A DNA stretch of 64,000 nt from NCBI GenBank assembly GCA_902786015.1, contig CADAAU010000015.1, forward strand, positions 1 to 64,000, in the 5' to 3' direction. Shown here piece after piece: positions 34,456-44,121 of the stretch. This stretch comes from an uncultured Coriobacteriaceae bacterium. Its GTDB lineage: Bacteria; Actinomycetota; Coriobacteriia; Coriobacteriales; Atopobiaceae. The position numbers and the translations under genes are program-made. The notes under the pieces were generated by a model. The model worked only from the letters and a program-made list of their open reading frames with translations, was not told the DNA's origin and ran no database searches. Positions within the stretch are counted from its first letter, which is position 1; each line of letters opens with the position of its first letter.

Positions 34456-36303
34456 CTACAGTCGCTTCAACGCATCAATGGCATCAAGCCGCTCAATCAT
34501 TTTCTCAGCAGCGGCATCCCATGTCCATTTGCTCAGCGCAACCTCAGAAGCGTGCATTCCCTTGGCCGCCGCTTCTTCTCTGTGCTCATACACGTAGCGC
34601 ATCAGGTGAACCAAGTGATCCTCGTCGGGGTGCGCCCATTGGAAACCTTCATAATACGGGCACTTTGCCTCGGCATCGATGAGCTTCTTTACATCGATGG
34701 GATATCCCACCTCTTCATTGAAGAAGTCGGTTTGCGCACTCCAGTTGGTTGCGATGGTAGGCACACCGCAGGCCATCGCCTCGAGTATGGGCATTCCCCA
34801 ACCTTCGCCCCTTGTTGCGGTTACGAAGCAATCCGCAGAACGATACAACACGGGCATTTCGTAGTCTTGGAACTTCGTGTTGTGCAGAATCACGATGTCG
34901 GGTGATCCGGGTCGATTCAGGTCCAGCTTCTCGAGTTCTTTGTGCACGTCAATGCCGGGATCGTTGTTGATGAGCTTGCATATGAGGACCACGTCATCAG
35001 CGCTCGTAAAGGCCCTGTTGTATGCTCGGAGCAACAGCTCGGGCGCCTTGCGCTCTCCCCACTCAAACACGGTAAGGAACGCATATTTGTTGTGATGCTT
35101 ATGGCCCTTAATGTACGGGTTATAGTAGTTCGGGTCAACGCCCAGCGGAATGGTGTACATAGGCACGGTAACTCCGCTGTTCCTAAAGGTCTCTACGTTG
35201 AATGACGACGGCACCCACACCTCGTCCATCATGTTTGCCTGCCGTGCCCACTCCTCAGGTATGCCTGTAACCTCTAGCATCGTGTAGCCAATTTTGTAGC
35301 TACCGTCGTTCTTTTGGAACACGTCCCCCTGCCCGTATACGACCTGAGGGAACGACGTATCGAAAGCCCGACCACGAATCGTGCTCGTGATGTAGTCGCC
35401 GCCCTTAGTCGGCTCTTCGACGGGGAAAGGCGTGCCTTTGCCGTAGACGTATTTGTAGCGAATGTCGACGTCTTTTCTGTCGAGCGCCAGAATGAAGTTC
35501 TTTGCAGAGACGGCATATCCGGAAGGAAAGTTCAGTATGGAATGCCAAGCCATCTGCCTCGTGTATCGTGTGGCGAGTCGATTGCCCCATATCCCCTTGA
35601 ACGTCTTCTGTGATTCTTTGAACATCCCAGATAGCGGAACCTGATTTTGTGTCGTAGATACATTCTCGTAGTGAATGAGGGTAACGTCGCCACAGCACAC
35701 AACCCTGTATCCGTGATCCAACGCTCGCAGGCAATAGTCCGTGTCTTCAAAGTAAGAGAAGAACCGGTCGTTGAGTCCGCCAATCTCGTCCAGCACCTCA
35801 CGCTTTATGTATGCAACGGCAAAGACGACTCCCTGCACGTCTCGTGTATACGGATACTGGCCAATGTCTCTTTGGCCACCACCCTCCTGCTGTCCCCAGA
35901 ACGTCTCGGGATAAATATACGTGCCCGCATGCAGCAGCTCGTTTTTTTCGTTGATGAGGCGACATCCCACAACGCCAATCTTGCTGTCCGAGTATGCACA
36001 CGCTTCGAGCTTCGAGAGCCAGTCTTGCTGAGAAATGACGATGTCGTTGTTCATGAGGATGATGTCGCCCGAATCAATGCGGTCGATAGCCACGTTGTTT
36101 CCGCCAACGAACCCGAGGTTTTTGCCGTTCTTGATCAGCTCAATCCACGACAGGGACTCCAAGTACTCTATGGTGCCGTCGGTGCTGCCGTTATCTACGA
36201 CATACACCTTCGTTTCGTCGTCCAACGTACCCTTGAGCGAATTTAAGCACAGCTTTGTATATTCAATACAATTCCAAGTCAGTATTACGATACTCTTTTT
36301 CAT
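34456..36303 (-). CDS. Bifunctional glycosyltransferase, GT2 fused to GT4
   Basis: A 615-residue protein. The N-terminal GT2 domain (about 1-235) has SIVILTWNCIEYTKLCLNSL, VYVVDNGSTDGTIEYL and ILMNNDIVISQQDW; FFSYFEDTDYCLRALDHGYR is the later family motif. The C-terminal GT4 domain (about 290-600) has FLTVFEWGERKAPELLLRAY and the E-x7-E donor motif EGWGMPILE. Two sugars could therefore be added by one polypeptide, as in rhamnan-synthesising fusion enzymes. ATG 36303 follows GAGGCAAATC; an upstream start at 36333 overlaps the previous gene. It begins 8 bp after the methyltransferase stop. Confidence 0.88.
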   Translation of the reverse strand: MKKSIVILTWNCIEYTKLCLNSLKGTLDDETKVYVVDNGSTDGTIEYLESLSWIELIKNGKNLGFVGGNNVAIDRIDSGDIILMNNDIVISQQDWLSKLEACAYSDSKIGVVGCRLINEKNELLHAGTYIYPETFWGQQEGGGQRDIGQYPYTRDVQGVVFAVAYIKREVLDEIGGLNDRFFSYFEDTDYCLRALDHGYRVVCCGDVTLIHYENVSTTQNQVPLSGMFKESQKTFKGIWGNRLATRYTRQMAWHSILNFPSGYAVSAKNFILALDRKDVDIRYKYVYGKGTPFPVEEPTKGGDYITSTIRGRAFDTSFPQVVYGQGDVFQKNDGSYKIGYTMLEVTGIPEEWARQANMMDEVWVPSSFNVETFRNSGVTVPMYTIPLGVDPNYYNPYIKGHKHHNKYAFLTVFEWGERKAPELLLRAYNRAFTSADDVVLICKLINNDPGIDVHKELEKLDLNRPGSPDIVILHNTKFQDYEMPVLYRSADCFVTATRGEGWGMPILEAMACGVPTIATNWSAQTDFFNEEVGYPIDVKKLIDAEAKCPYYEGFQWAHPDEDHLVHLMRYVYEHREEAAAKGMHASEVALSKWTWDAAAEKMIERLDAIDALKRL

Positions 36304-36311
36304 GATTTGCC

Positions 36312-37397
36312 TCATTTGGAAGGTTTGCGGCACACAAGTACGTAGTTCTTGTGCCCGGCCATCAATTCACTTGGGGTTTCGTCCAGCTCGCAGTCTACGT
36401 AGCCAGGATTGGCAAGCGCCGTTTCCTCAACCCCAAATCCCATGTGCTCAACCATGGCTTTGAGGACGGTCGGATGAATGAGGGTTTTGCGACTTGGGTC
36501 AGCATGGTATTCGTCACACCGCGTGTCGACTGCAAGGGGATTACACGAGCTAATGAGGAGCAGCCCATCGTACTCCAGTTTTTGGAATGCTTTCCCGAGA
36601 AGCTCAAAGATGTATTCACCACTGTTATCCTCGAGCAGCTCCATGCAGGCAATCGCTCCTACGGATCGATTCTTTAGGTTGGAGAGGTACTCAACGGCAT
36701 CTGCCTGTATTGCTTGCGCTCCCCTCGCATAGCATTGTTGCACCATAGCGGCACTTCTATCGACACCATAACAACGCGTCACGCCACGCTCTTGCAAAGC
36801 CAACAACAAGTCGCCGCATCCGCATCCGAGGTCCGCAACCATGCTCTTTTCCTTGAGCAAGTCCGCATACCTCGCACAAAGAGCAGCTGCGTCACCGTCT
36901 TTTTCCTTGATCATGGATGCGTATGTCGCACAGTAATCGTCATAAAGCGCACGCTTCTTTTGCGCTTCCAAAAGACGCCTAGAAAGACGCTGATTCTCGT
37001 TATAAAGATATCCTAGGGCCTTTCCATACTCATTCATTAGTCTTAATGCGTCCGCATTGTATCTATTTAGCCTTTCGGTCATCGGATGCATATACCAGCC
37101 AATGCATTTCCTGATCACTCTCTTGCCAAATCGCTTAATCGGCGATAGCACACCCTCCCCCGAATACAGGTACTCGGGATCAAATGGATAAAGCTCCCAT
37201 TCGCTATTTGTCCTGTTATACAGTTCCAAACCCTCTTGCGCGCCCATTGAGAAGAAAGCATAGTCAGCGAGAGCGTCATTGGTATCCGCCGAATCCTCAG
37301 AACTATAGTTGATATTCAATACGTACTTTTCAACCTCAGACATGGCATCTTCAACGCTGTTGAATCTTCCATCTGACCCGTCTATAAAGCCATACAT
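36312..37397 (-). CDS. SAM-dependent methyltransferase with long N-terminal extension
   Basis: A 361-residue protein. The class I methyltransferase domain is in the second half: motif I MVADLGCGCGDLLLAL near 187-202, then ACMELLEDNSGEYIF and LLISSCNPLAVDT. The first 180 residues are charged and partly helical (EYGKALGYLYNENQRLSRRL) and may be coiled-coil. The target is unknown; position next to a GT2-GT4 fusion suggests sugar methylation. It is first in its minus-strand pair, divergent from the GT-C gene at 37619 across about 220 bp that must hold both promoters. Confidence 0.8.
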   Translation of the reverse strand: MYGFIDGSDGRFNSVEDAMSEVEKYVLNINYSSEDSADTNDALADYAFFSMGAQEGLELYNRTNSEWELYPFDPEYLYSGEGVLSPIKRFGKRVIRKCIGWYMHPMTERLNRYNADALRLMNEYGKALGYLYNENQRLSRRLLEAQKKRALYDDYCATYASMIKEKDGDAAALCARYADLLKEKSMVADLGCGCGDLLLALQERGVTRCYGVDRSAAMVQQCYARGAQAIQADAVEYLSNLKNRSVGAIACMELLEDNSGEYIFELLGKAFQKLEYDGLLLISSCNPLAVDTRCDEYHADPSRKTLIHPTVLKAMVEHMGFGVEETALANPGYVDCELDETPSELMAGHKNYVLVCRKPSK

Positions 37398-37618
37398 GCA
37401 AATTCCTTAGTGTTTTGCCGCTATTGTGTGCCTTTACCATACAACAAGTGCACAACTACGCGCTTCACCTCGTCCGCTCGTCCACGATTCTCTATTGAAT
37501 CGCTATTCGTTACCGGTGGAATGCTGTTTAGTTCTGGGAATCTGTGCTTTGGGTCTTTGGGTTGTTCTAAACTTGCATGCGTCAAAAGGAATCTGTACTT
37601 CTACATCCTGGAGTCACC

Positions 37619-39274
37619 ATGAATAGTTCGCTGCAAACGCGATTGACAAAAATCATAACCGAGAAGCGCTTTAGCCTGGCAGTCATCCTCGTCTCCTTTG
37701 TTTTTGTCATCGCTACCATAGTAAAGTTCATGCCCATGAAGTTTCACAGCGACTCAGCGTTTTATGTGCTGCTCGCAAAAGAGCAGATGGCGAGCGGGTC
37801 GATGTTCCCGCCAGGCATGTGCTACAGTACGGCCCTTTTTGTCTTCACTCCCAACCTCATCATTATTCCCCTTCTGTTATTTATGAAGGATTGGATACTG
37901 GCCAGGTCGGTGGCCATATGCATCGTGTGGGCGTTTTTGTTCTTTTCTATTTATAAGATGTTTGTTGTAAAGAAAGAGTCCCAGTGGCTCACGGCGGCAA
38001 TCGTGTGCTCCTTGATTGGCATACCGATGCTCGGTATGCCCGGCGAATGCATGGACGTACTGTTTCAACAGGGCGGATGGGCATTGCTGCTCGCAGTGAT
38101 ATGCGCATACGTTGGCGTCGCCCACTACATCCTCACAAACAGAGACGAGCTCGAGATGATTCTGCATGGCACGGGATCCAAGCGGCGCGTAGTCCTCTTG
38201 CTCTGTGGCTTGCTCCTCATTACTACTGTGCCAAACTTTGGCGAGTTGCGTCTTATTCCAATCGCTGTGTTTCCGTTCCTCGCCTCCTTTCCGCTTTTGC
38301 GATTGTTGGAGCGCTCCACCGACGCGCGGGCGCTGCCAAAGCGCCTCTATGTGTCCGTACTCTGCACGACGGTCCTCGGCATTGTGATTGCCGTCCTTGT
38401 GTATCGCACATTGAGTGCACTGTATTGGCCCGCCGACAACCAAGTCAGCCTTACGGTCGACAGTAGTACAACCCTTACAGAAAACATTGGCCTCTACATA
38501 GAGTCGCTGTACAGTCTGTATGGTGAGTTCTTTCCCGCCAAGCTTATGAGCACGGCCGGTATTGTAAAGATGATCAGTTATTTGTATGCCACCCTTTGCA
38601 TTGTCGTTTTCCCCGTTGCGTCCCTTCTAAAATTTCGCTCATTCAAGAGTTCGTTTTCTCGTTACGTCATTCTTTTTGCCTGGATCTGCAATATCCTCCT
38701 TTTCGCGCTATCGGTTCCAACCGGAGCACTTGCTACGACGGCACGGTATCTCATTCCAACCTATTTCTTTAATGGGGTTATCGCCGCAATATGCGTAAAC
38801 GAAATAGTGCATACGCGTCCGAAGTACGAAGGCAGAGCACTGGTCTGTGCCGTAATCGCATACGCACTCATTACAACTGGCTTCTTTTGGAAAGCAAGTA
38901 CACCGACTCTGGAATCCGACGTAAAGCAGCACCAGGAGCTGGTGGGGTTCCTCAAAGAGAACGATTTGGAATACGGCTACGCGACCTACTGGAACGCATA
39001 TTCCAATACATGCTTTGCCAACGGCGACGTGGAGTTTGTTGCCTTTGCCTCAATTCTGGGCGATGCGGTAGGAGATCCCACCGCCATCTTCCCATGGCTC
39101 ACAAATCTGCGCTGGTACGATGTTGAGTACCATCCAGGGCGCTGCTTCATCCTGCTGCAGAACGGGGAGAAAATCGACGAGAAATGGTATGGCCGGGCAT
39201 CAGAGAAGCTGACGGTTAATGACTTCACCGTGTTGGTCTACGACAAGAACATCAATCTGTATGAGAATGCTTAG
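37619..39274 (+). CDS. Polytopic membrane protein, putative GT-C glycosyltransferase
   Basis: A 551-residue protein with about 11-12 transmembrane helices up to residue 435, then an external domain of about 110 residues. The first loop after helix 1 has FHSDSAFYVLLAKEQMASG, where the Asp is the likely catalytic acidic residue of a GT-C enzyme. The ATG at 37619 is preceded by TGGAGTCACC; an upstream ATG at 37577 is less likely. It is the only plus-strand gene between the two glycan loci. Its stop overlaps the convergent GT4 stop by 4 bases. The donor would be a polyprenyl-phosphate sugar. Confidence 0.65.
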   Translation: MNSSLQTRLTKIITEKRFSLAVILVSFVFVIATIVKFMPMKFHSDSAFYVLLAKEQMASGSMFPPGMCYSTALFVFTPNLIIIPLLLFMKDWILARSVAICIVWAFLFFSIYKMFVVKKESQWLTAAIVCSLIGIPMLGMPGECMDVLFQQGGWALLLAVICAYVGVAHYILTNRDELEMILHGTGSKRRVVLLLCGLLLITTVPNFGELRLIPIAVFPFLASFPLLRLLERSTDARALPKRLYVSVLCTTVLGIVIAVLVYRTLSALYWPADNQVSLTVDSSTTLTENIGLYIESLYSLYGEFFPAKLMSTAGIVKMISYLYATLCIVVFPVASLLKFRSFKSSFSRYVILFAWICNILLFALSVPTGALATTARYLIPTYFFNGVIAAICVNEIVHTRPKYEGRALVCAVIAYALITTGFFWKASTPTLESDVKQHQELVGFLKENDLEYGYATYWNAYSNTCFANGDVEFVAFASILGDAVGDPTAIFPWLTNLRWYDVEYHPGRCFILLQNGEKIDEKWYGRASEKLTVNDFTVLVYDKNINLYENA

Positions 39275-40449
39275 TCGAATGAGTCGATCGTACGTATGTA
39301 CTTCCCTACGATTACATCCCACTTGTAGTTCTCTTCTACGTACTTCTTTCCGTTTTCGCACATGACCTTGTATTCTGCGGGATGGGTCGTCAGGTAATCA
39401 ACCGTAGCGGCATACTCGCGAAAGTTAGTGAAGTACAGACCCGCATTGCTCCGTCTGCAGTGCCCCACCAGCACCTCGCAATGCCCCGAAACCAATACCG
39501 GCCTTCCCATTATCATGCTTTCCAAAACCACCATGGAAAGGCTCTCGAACCTAGAGTGAAGCACCAACGCCAGCGAGCTGGCCATAACGGCAAACTTCAT
39601 TTCTTCCGAAACAAAGCCGAGGTGGATGATGTCGGGATGGTCTGGAACCGAAAGCACCTCCTTGCCCATAAGCACGAGCTTGAGGTTGCCGCCACGCTCG
39701 CGTTTATAGCGTTCAAAGAAGTCAAACATCTCTTCGCAGCCCTTGGAAGCGTCTATGCGCCCCGCATAGACGAGGTATTCGCTGCCGCGAATGGATTCGG
39801 GCAGCTGCGGAAGCTCACCCTGCGGAACGTCAATGCCGACGCCAAAGATGTCTCCGGGTATGTTCTTGGTAACAGGAAAGCGCTTGTTTGCAAAGGCCCG
39901 CTCTTCGGGCGTGTTCCATGCAATCGCTCGCGCATTCGCAAACACCTCGTCGTATACTCGCAAGTATACGGGCGCCTCATCGTGTACCGTAGGAATGAGC
40001 GCGGCATTTTTGAGTCCCAGCGGCATACCGCGTGCCGTAAGGTAGTACAGATACGTCATAAAGAAGACGGTTTTGTATTGGCTCGCCTCCTGGGCCAACA
40101 CGTCAATCACGGTTGGGCAATAGGGACCTTGCGCATCGATCCATCGCTGCTCCATGAGGTCCGGATGCCTAAAGCGCGAGAACACCATCTTACTGTACAG
40201 CGCAAACTCACGAGGATTTCTTTCTTTCTTTACCGCGAAGCGCTTCACGTGCACTCCGTTGATGTCCTCGGTCCCTGGCTCATAGACGTTTTTCCACGTT
40301 ACGTAGTCCTGAGCGCAGGTCGTATAGACCGTCACGTCATAATAGGCGCTTAACCGCTCCGCCACTTGACGACAATGCAGCTCCGAGCCACCATTGACCT
40401 CTAGCCCATAGCGTTGACAAGCGAATGCGATCTTTTGTTTTTGAGCCAT
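39271..40449 (-). CDS. Glycosyltransferase family 4 (rhamnan locus)
   Basis: A 392-residue GT-B enzyme starting KIAFACQRYGLEVNGGSELH with the acceptor-side Gly-Gly. The C-domain has EYLVYAGRIDASKGCEEMF and the E-x7-E motif ESLSMVVLE. It is paralogous to the next gene upstream (40450-41634): both share an HDE pair after the first domain (PTVHDEAPVYL and PCFHDEPYAYM). It is the last gene of the ABC-type polysaccharide operon. It probably adds D-rhamnose or an adaptor sugar; the acceptor and linkage cannot be read from sequence. Confidence 0.85.
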   Translation of the reverse strand: MAQKQKIAFACQRYGLEVNGGSELHCRQVAERLSAYYDVTVYTTCAQDYVTWKNVYEPGTEDINGVHVKRFAVKKERNPREFALYSKMVFSRFRHPDLMEQRWIDAQGPYCPTVIDVLAQEASQYKTVFFMTYLYYLTARGMPLGLKNAALIPTVHDEAPVYLRVYDEVFANARAIAWNTPEERAFANKRFPVTKNIPGDIFGVGIDVPQGELPQLPESIRGSEYLVYAGRIDASKGCEEMFDFFERYKRERGGNLKLVLMGKEVLSVPDHPDIIHLGFVSEEMKFAVMASSLALVLHSRFESLSMVVLESMIMGRPVLVSGHCEVLVGHCRRSNAGLYFTNFREYAATVDYLTTHPAEYKVMCENGKKYVEENYKWDVIVGKYIRTIDSFD

Positions 40450-41634
40450 TTATGCCACAACACTTTCAAAGTAGTCGATGTACTTCTTTACGATTGAGTC
40501 CCACGCAAAGTTCTGACTCACGAACGTATGCCCATTATGGCCCATTTGGTCCGCGATGGATTCATGCTCCAAGAGATAGGTCACACACCCCTCGAACTCG
40601 CCGTAGTTCTGGAAGTAGAGACCCCCGTTAGCGCGAACGGCAAAGTCGCGCGTGACGGGACATTTCCCATGTACCAAAACCGGTCGATGTGCCAGCCAGC
40701 TCTCCATAATCACCAGCGAAAAGCTTTCGTTCATAGACGGGTTGCATAAAAACGACGCCGCTGCGTAAGCATCGTACTTGTCCTGCACCTCAACGAACCC
40801 CAAGTCGATGATGTTCTGTGGGTCAGGATTGCGGACCTCTCCCCCGCCAATGAGAACGAGCTTGAGACCGTCACCATGCCTGCGCTTATACTCCTCGTAG
40901 TATTGGATGAGCGTATGGACGTTCTTTCCCTCATCCTTGCGGCCCGCATACAACACGAACGGAGCGTCGATGCCAAACTTTTGCCTGAACCGCTGCGCAT
41001 CGCAAGACCAGTCGGTGTCCACGCCGATTCCCATGGTTATGTTTGTTTGGCCTTTGGTATTGAACAATCGCTCGGCCAGCTCCCGTTCCGGCTCGGCATT
41101 AAAGACCATCCCCTTGACCTGCGAGAACGCCTCGCGGAAGCAGTTCATGTATGCGTAGGGCTCGTCGTGGAAGCAGGGGATCAGGACCGACTTGGAAGGT
41201 TCGACTTGGCACCCGTAGTAGGTGGTGCCAAACATGTAGGGGATGAACACAAAGAGCGCATAGCGATCCTTGTTCTTGGCCATGTAATCGTAGAGCCGAG
41301 GGCTGTTTATCATTTCTTTGCAGTAGACCTTCTCTCCGCGCGGAGAAAGGCGCTGTCCCTGCATGAGCTTGTAGTTCACCGCGTCGAAGGCGCGTGTGTT
41401 GCGCCTGCGCACCTTAAAGCGGCGGACGAGTATGCCGCCTTCGGTCGTGGTTCCCTGCTTGTGATAGTTAACGTTCCAGTTGTCCGTAAAACTCTTCACG
41501 CACGTGGAAAGAACCTCAAGAGGCACCCCCGCAGCCTGGAGATGCTTTACCACCCCGCGCAGCTCCGCCTCGGCACCCCCACTTATTCCCTCGCCATACC
41601 AAGGCGAAACAAACGCAATTGGTTTATTGAACAA
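40450..41634 (-). CDS. Glycosyltransferase family 4 (rhamnan locus)
   Basis: A 394-residue GT4 enzyme with IAFVSPWYGEGISGGAEAEL at the N-terminus, FVLYAGRKDEGKNVHTLIQY in the donor domain, and the E-x7-E motif ESFSLVIME. It ends a base before the next gene's ATG codon, so translation is probably coupled. Paralog of the downstream GT4, consistent with stepwise additions on the same kind of acceptor. Confidence 0.85.
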   Translation of the reverse strand: MFNKPIAFVSPWYGEGISGGAEAELRGVVKHLQAAGVPLEVLSTCVKSFTDNWNVNYHKQGTTTEGGILVRRFKVRRRNTRAFDAVNYKLMQGQRLSPRGEKVYCKEMINSPRLYDYMAKNKDRYALFVFIPYMFGTTYYGCQVEPSKSVLIPCFHDEPYAYMNCFREAFSQVKGMVFNAEPERELAERLFNTKGQTNITMGIGVDTDWSCDAQRFRQKFGIDAPFVLYAGRKDEGKNVHTLIQYYEEYKRRHGDGLKLVLIGGGEVRNPDPQNIIDLGFVEVQDKYDAYAAASFLCNPSMNESFSLVIMESWLAHRPVLVHGKCPVTRDFAVRANGGLYFQNYGEFEGCVTYLLEHESIADQMGHNGHTFVSQNFAWDSIVKKYIDYFESVVA

Positions 41635-41644
41635 GGCTCACCAC

Positions 41645-42715
41645 CTACGCAATGGTCCGAATGCATTCCATGAATCGCTTGGCTACAACATCGTGCTCGA
41701 ACGCCATGAGTCGAGTCCTTTGCGTGGCACGCACGTGCGAACGCAGCGCCTCATCCTCTATCACGCGATCAATTGCGGCGGCAACGTACTCCGGGTCTTT
41801 GTCCTCTAGCAACAGTCCACTGCCGCCCAACGTTTCGGGAATGGCCGTACTGGCATACGCAACGATTGGCACGTCAAACAGCATGGATTCAACCAACGGC
41901 ACACAAAAGCCCTCGTGCTCGCTCATGCACACAAATACGTCCGCGAGCTTATAGTAGGCGAGCACTTCGTCGAATCCAATGTGTCCTGGAAAGATGACGT
42001 GCTCCGCAATTCCGAGGTGTTGTGCATAGGACTTCAGGTCATCAAGATAGCACTCCATGCCGCCGCTACTACCCACCAAGAACAACCTGGCCTTGGCGTT
42101 ATAACGCCTCCGATAGCAGTAGAACGAGCGGATTATGTCCTCGTGCTTTTTGTTTGGCGCTATGCGGCCAACAAAAAGCAGGTTTGTCCATCCGTCACCG
42201 GGGTACTGTTCCATTACCTTGCGGTTCGGCTCACGCGCATAATCCTCAAAGGGGATGATGAGTGGGCACACGTCAATGCGACACGTGTAGCCGAGCTCGC
42301 GCAGCCCCTCTTTGTTGTAGGCGGAATCCGCGATGCAATACTCTATCTTGTCGGCCAGATAACGCATTCCTTCGTAACCACGCCTCACCAGCTCGCACGC
42401 ACGCCGCGAGTATCGCTCGAAATACTGCGGCGGAGTTATGTTGTGATAGATCATCGCTTTTCTTCCACCGTACTGTGGAAGATCGTAGTTGAGTTGCGAG
42501 CCCGTTGACCCGTGGTAGAGCATAATGTCCTCCGACGAGAGGGCATGCATTTTCCTCACATCGGACGCCATCCTTTTGGGCAGCTTCTTGTCTCGGTTCT
42601 CGGCATAGATTCTTGTGGTAAGTCCATGTTGCTTCAACACGCCATCTATTGCCAGAGCATGGTTGCTTACCGCATCTCCCCGCGAAATGGTCGGCAATAC
42701 CTGTACGACCTGCAT
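41645..42715 (-). CDS. Glycosyltransferase family 4 (rhamnan locus)
   Basis: A 356-residue GT4 protein: VVQVLPTISRGDAVSNHAL at the N-terminus, IYHNITPPQYFERY in the acceptor domain, LLFVGRIAPNKKHEDIIRSF, and the E-x7-E motif EGFCVPLVE. It is clearly paralogous to the protein at 47295-48380, sharing the YHNITP, PNKKHEDII and CMSEHEGFCVPL stretches. It lies 3 bp after the coiled-coil methyltransferase stop. Confidence 0.87.
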   Translation of the reverse strand: MQVVQVLPTISRGDAVSNHALAIDGVLKQHGLTTRIYAENRDKKLPKRMASDVRKMHALSSEDIMLYHGSTGSQLNYDLPQYGGRKAMIYHNITPPQYFERYSRRACELVRRGYEGMRYLADKIEYCIADSAYNKEGLRELGYTCRIDVCPLIIPFEDYAREPNRKVMEQYPGDGWTNLLFVGRIAPNKKHEDIIRSFYCYRRRYNAKARLFLVGSSGGMECYLDDLKSYAQHLGIAEHVIFPGHIGFDEVLAYYKLADVFVCMSEHEGFCVPLVESMLFDVPIVAYASTAIPETLGGSGLLLEDKDPEYVAAAIDRVIEDEALRSHVRATQRTRLMAFEHDVVAKRFMECIRTIA

Positions 42716-42718
42716 GCG

Positions 42719-44089
42719 CTACCTCTTTGCGACGATTCCATAGTCCTGGCTGCCAAACAGGAACCCAGAGACCCTGTTGATTGCTTGGTTTATTTCGTCC
42801 AGATTTTCGATCGCATCGCTCTTGATTTCGGGCAGCTGCTCCAGCCCATGCTCTGGCAAAAGCAGCTGGACCTCTTTGAAGCCAATCATTTTTAGAAGGT
42901 ATTCCATGAGCATGGGATGTACGGGCTTCTCGTGAGTGGGATCGATGTAGAAGGCATTCGTAAACATCGAGACACACATGGGATTAGGCGTCTCCAACAC
43001 GAGATAGGCACCCTCTTCGAGCTTGTCATAGGCCAGCTTGCAGAGCTTCTGTATGTTTTCGAACCCAATGTGCTCGATGACTTGAGCGCAGAAGATGCCG
43101 CCCAGCTTCTCCTCCATCTGCTCGAGCATGGCAATACCGTCACCAATGCGAATGTCTATGTCGTACAGCTTGCCCGTAACCTCATACTCTGGAAACATGT
43201 CGGCACCAAAGGCGTCTATGCCCTCGTCTTTGAGGAGGCGCAAGAACTCGCCACGGCCGCATCCGAGGTCGAAGACTTTGCCTGACTTATCCTTAAAATA
43301 CGGAACGTAGACGCGCTGACGATCCATGATGTCGTTTTGTGTCCCGCGGAATGCGTTCTCGAATGCAAAGTAGTCAAACGACTCCGCCTCGTTCACCCGT
43401 TCGTACAGTTTGCCTTCGGACTCCTCATAGGCACTCGTTGTGGTGCTGTTCTCGACTGGTGCGCTGGATGTAGGCACTACCGCAGTAGACTTGCTGACGG
43501 ATTGCGATTGTTGAATCGTGCGAGATATGGACTGCACCAAGTCATCGAGCGATCTCTCGAGTTGAAATATGCGCGCTTCCTGCTGCGCGACGTGCGCCTC
43601 CTGCTCGGCAAGACGCGCATTCAGAGCCTCAAGCTCGCCAATACGATTATGCAGGCCGTTCAGGGCATCTTGTATCCTGTTGAGCTGGACCTGATGATAA
43701 TCGGCTATGGCATGTGCGATGTTCATGCCCTCGGCAAGGTGGTAATTCAAATCATTCTGCTCTTCGCTCATGGGGAACAAGATGGGCTTGCCCGCCTTGC
43801 GAATGATTCGCTTTACCAGCGACTTAAGACCTGTACCCACTTCGCGATAGTAGGGCACGTAGTGGTGCTTCGCAACAAAGCTCGCCTCGCTTGCAAATTG
43901 CTGCAGCCTTCCATCGTCCGTCTCGATAATGCGTATGGGAAGGGTGGGGTCTACGGCAGGAGCGACGCTCGGTGCCCGCACCTCCTCGAAGCTAGGCGCC
44001 GGGTCATAGTCACCAAGCTCAGCCTGCTCACGAATCTCGCGCATGATTTGCTCGACGTCAACGGTTGTTGTCTCTTGGTGTTCCGCCAT
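42719..44089 (-). CDS. Coiled-coil SAM methyltransferase, putative chain-capping enzyme
   Basis: A 456-residue protein. Residues about 125-200 form a predicted coiled coil (heptad-rich IGELEALNARLAEQEAHVAQ), followed by a Ser/Thr-rich linker. The class I methyltransferase domain is at about 260-420, with KVFDLGCGRGEFLRLL and FCAQVIEHIGFENIQKL. Located directly downstream of wzt, it parallels WbdD-type terminators, where a coiled coil measures chain length and the methyltransferase caps the non-reducing end so that Wzt can recognise it. No kinase domain is present, as in methyl-only caps of rhamnans. ATG 44089 is preferred because AGGGA lies 8 bases upstream. Confidence 0.75.
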   Translation of the reverse strand: MAEHQETTTVDVEQIMREIREQAELGDYDPAPSFEEVRAPSVAPAVDPTLPIRIIETDDGRLQQFASEASFVAKHHYVPYYREVGTGLKSLVKRIIRKAGKPILFPMSEEQNDLNYHLAEGMNIAHAIADYHQVQLNRIQDALNGLHNRIGELEALNARLAEQEAHVAQQEARIFQLERSLDDLVQSISRTIQQSQSVSKSTAVVPTSSAPVENSTTTSAYEESEGKLYERVNEAESFDYFAFENAFRGTQNDIMDRQRVYVPYFKDKSGKVFDLGCGRGEFLRLLKDEGIDAFGADMFPEYEVTGKLYDIDIRIGDGIAMLEQMEEKLGGIFCAQVIEHIGFENIQKLCKLAYDKLEEGAYLVLETPNPMCVSMFTNAFYIDPTHEKPVHPMLMEYLLKMIGFKEVQLLLPEHGLEQLPEIKSDAIENLDEINQAINRVSGFLFGSQDYGIVAKR

Positions 44090-44121
44090 TGTCATTCCCT
44101 TCGAAAGGCCGTGTATTCACC

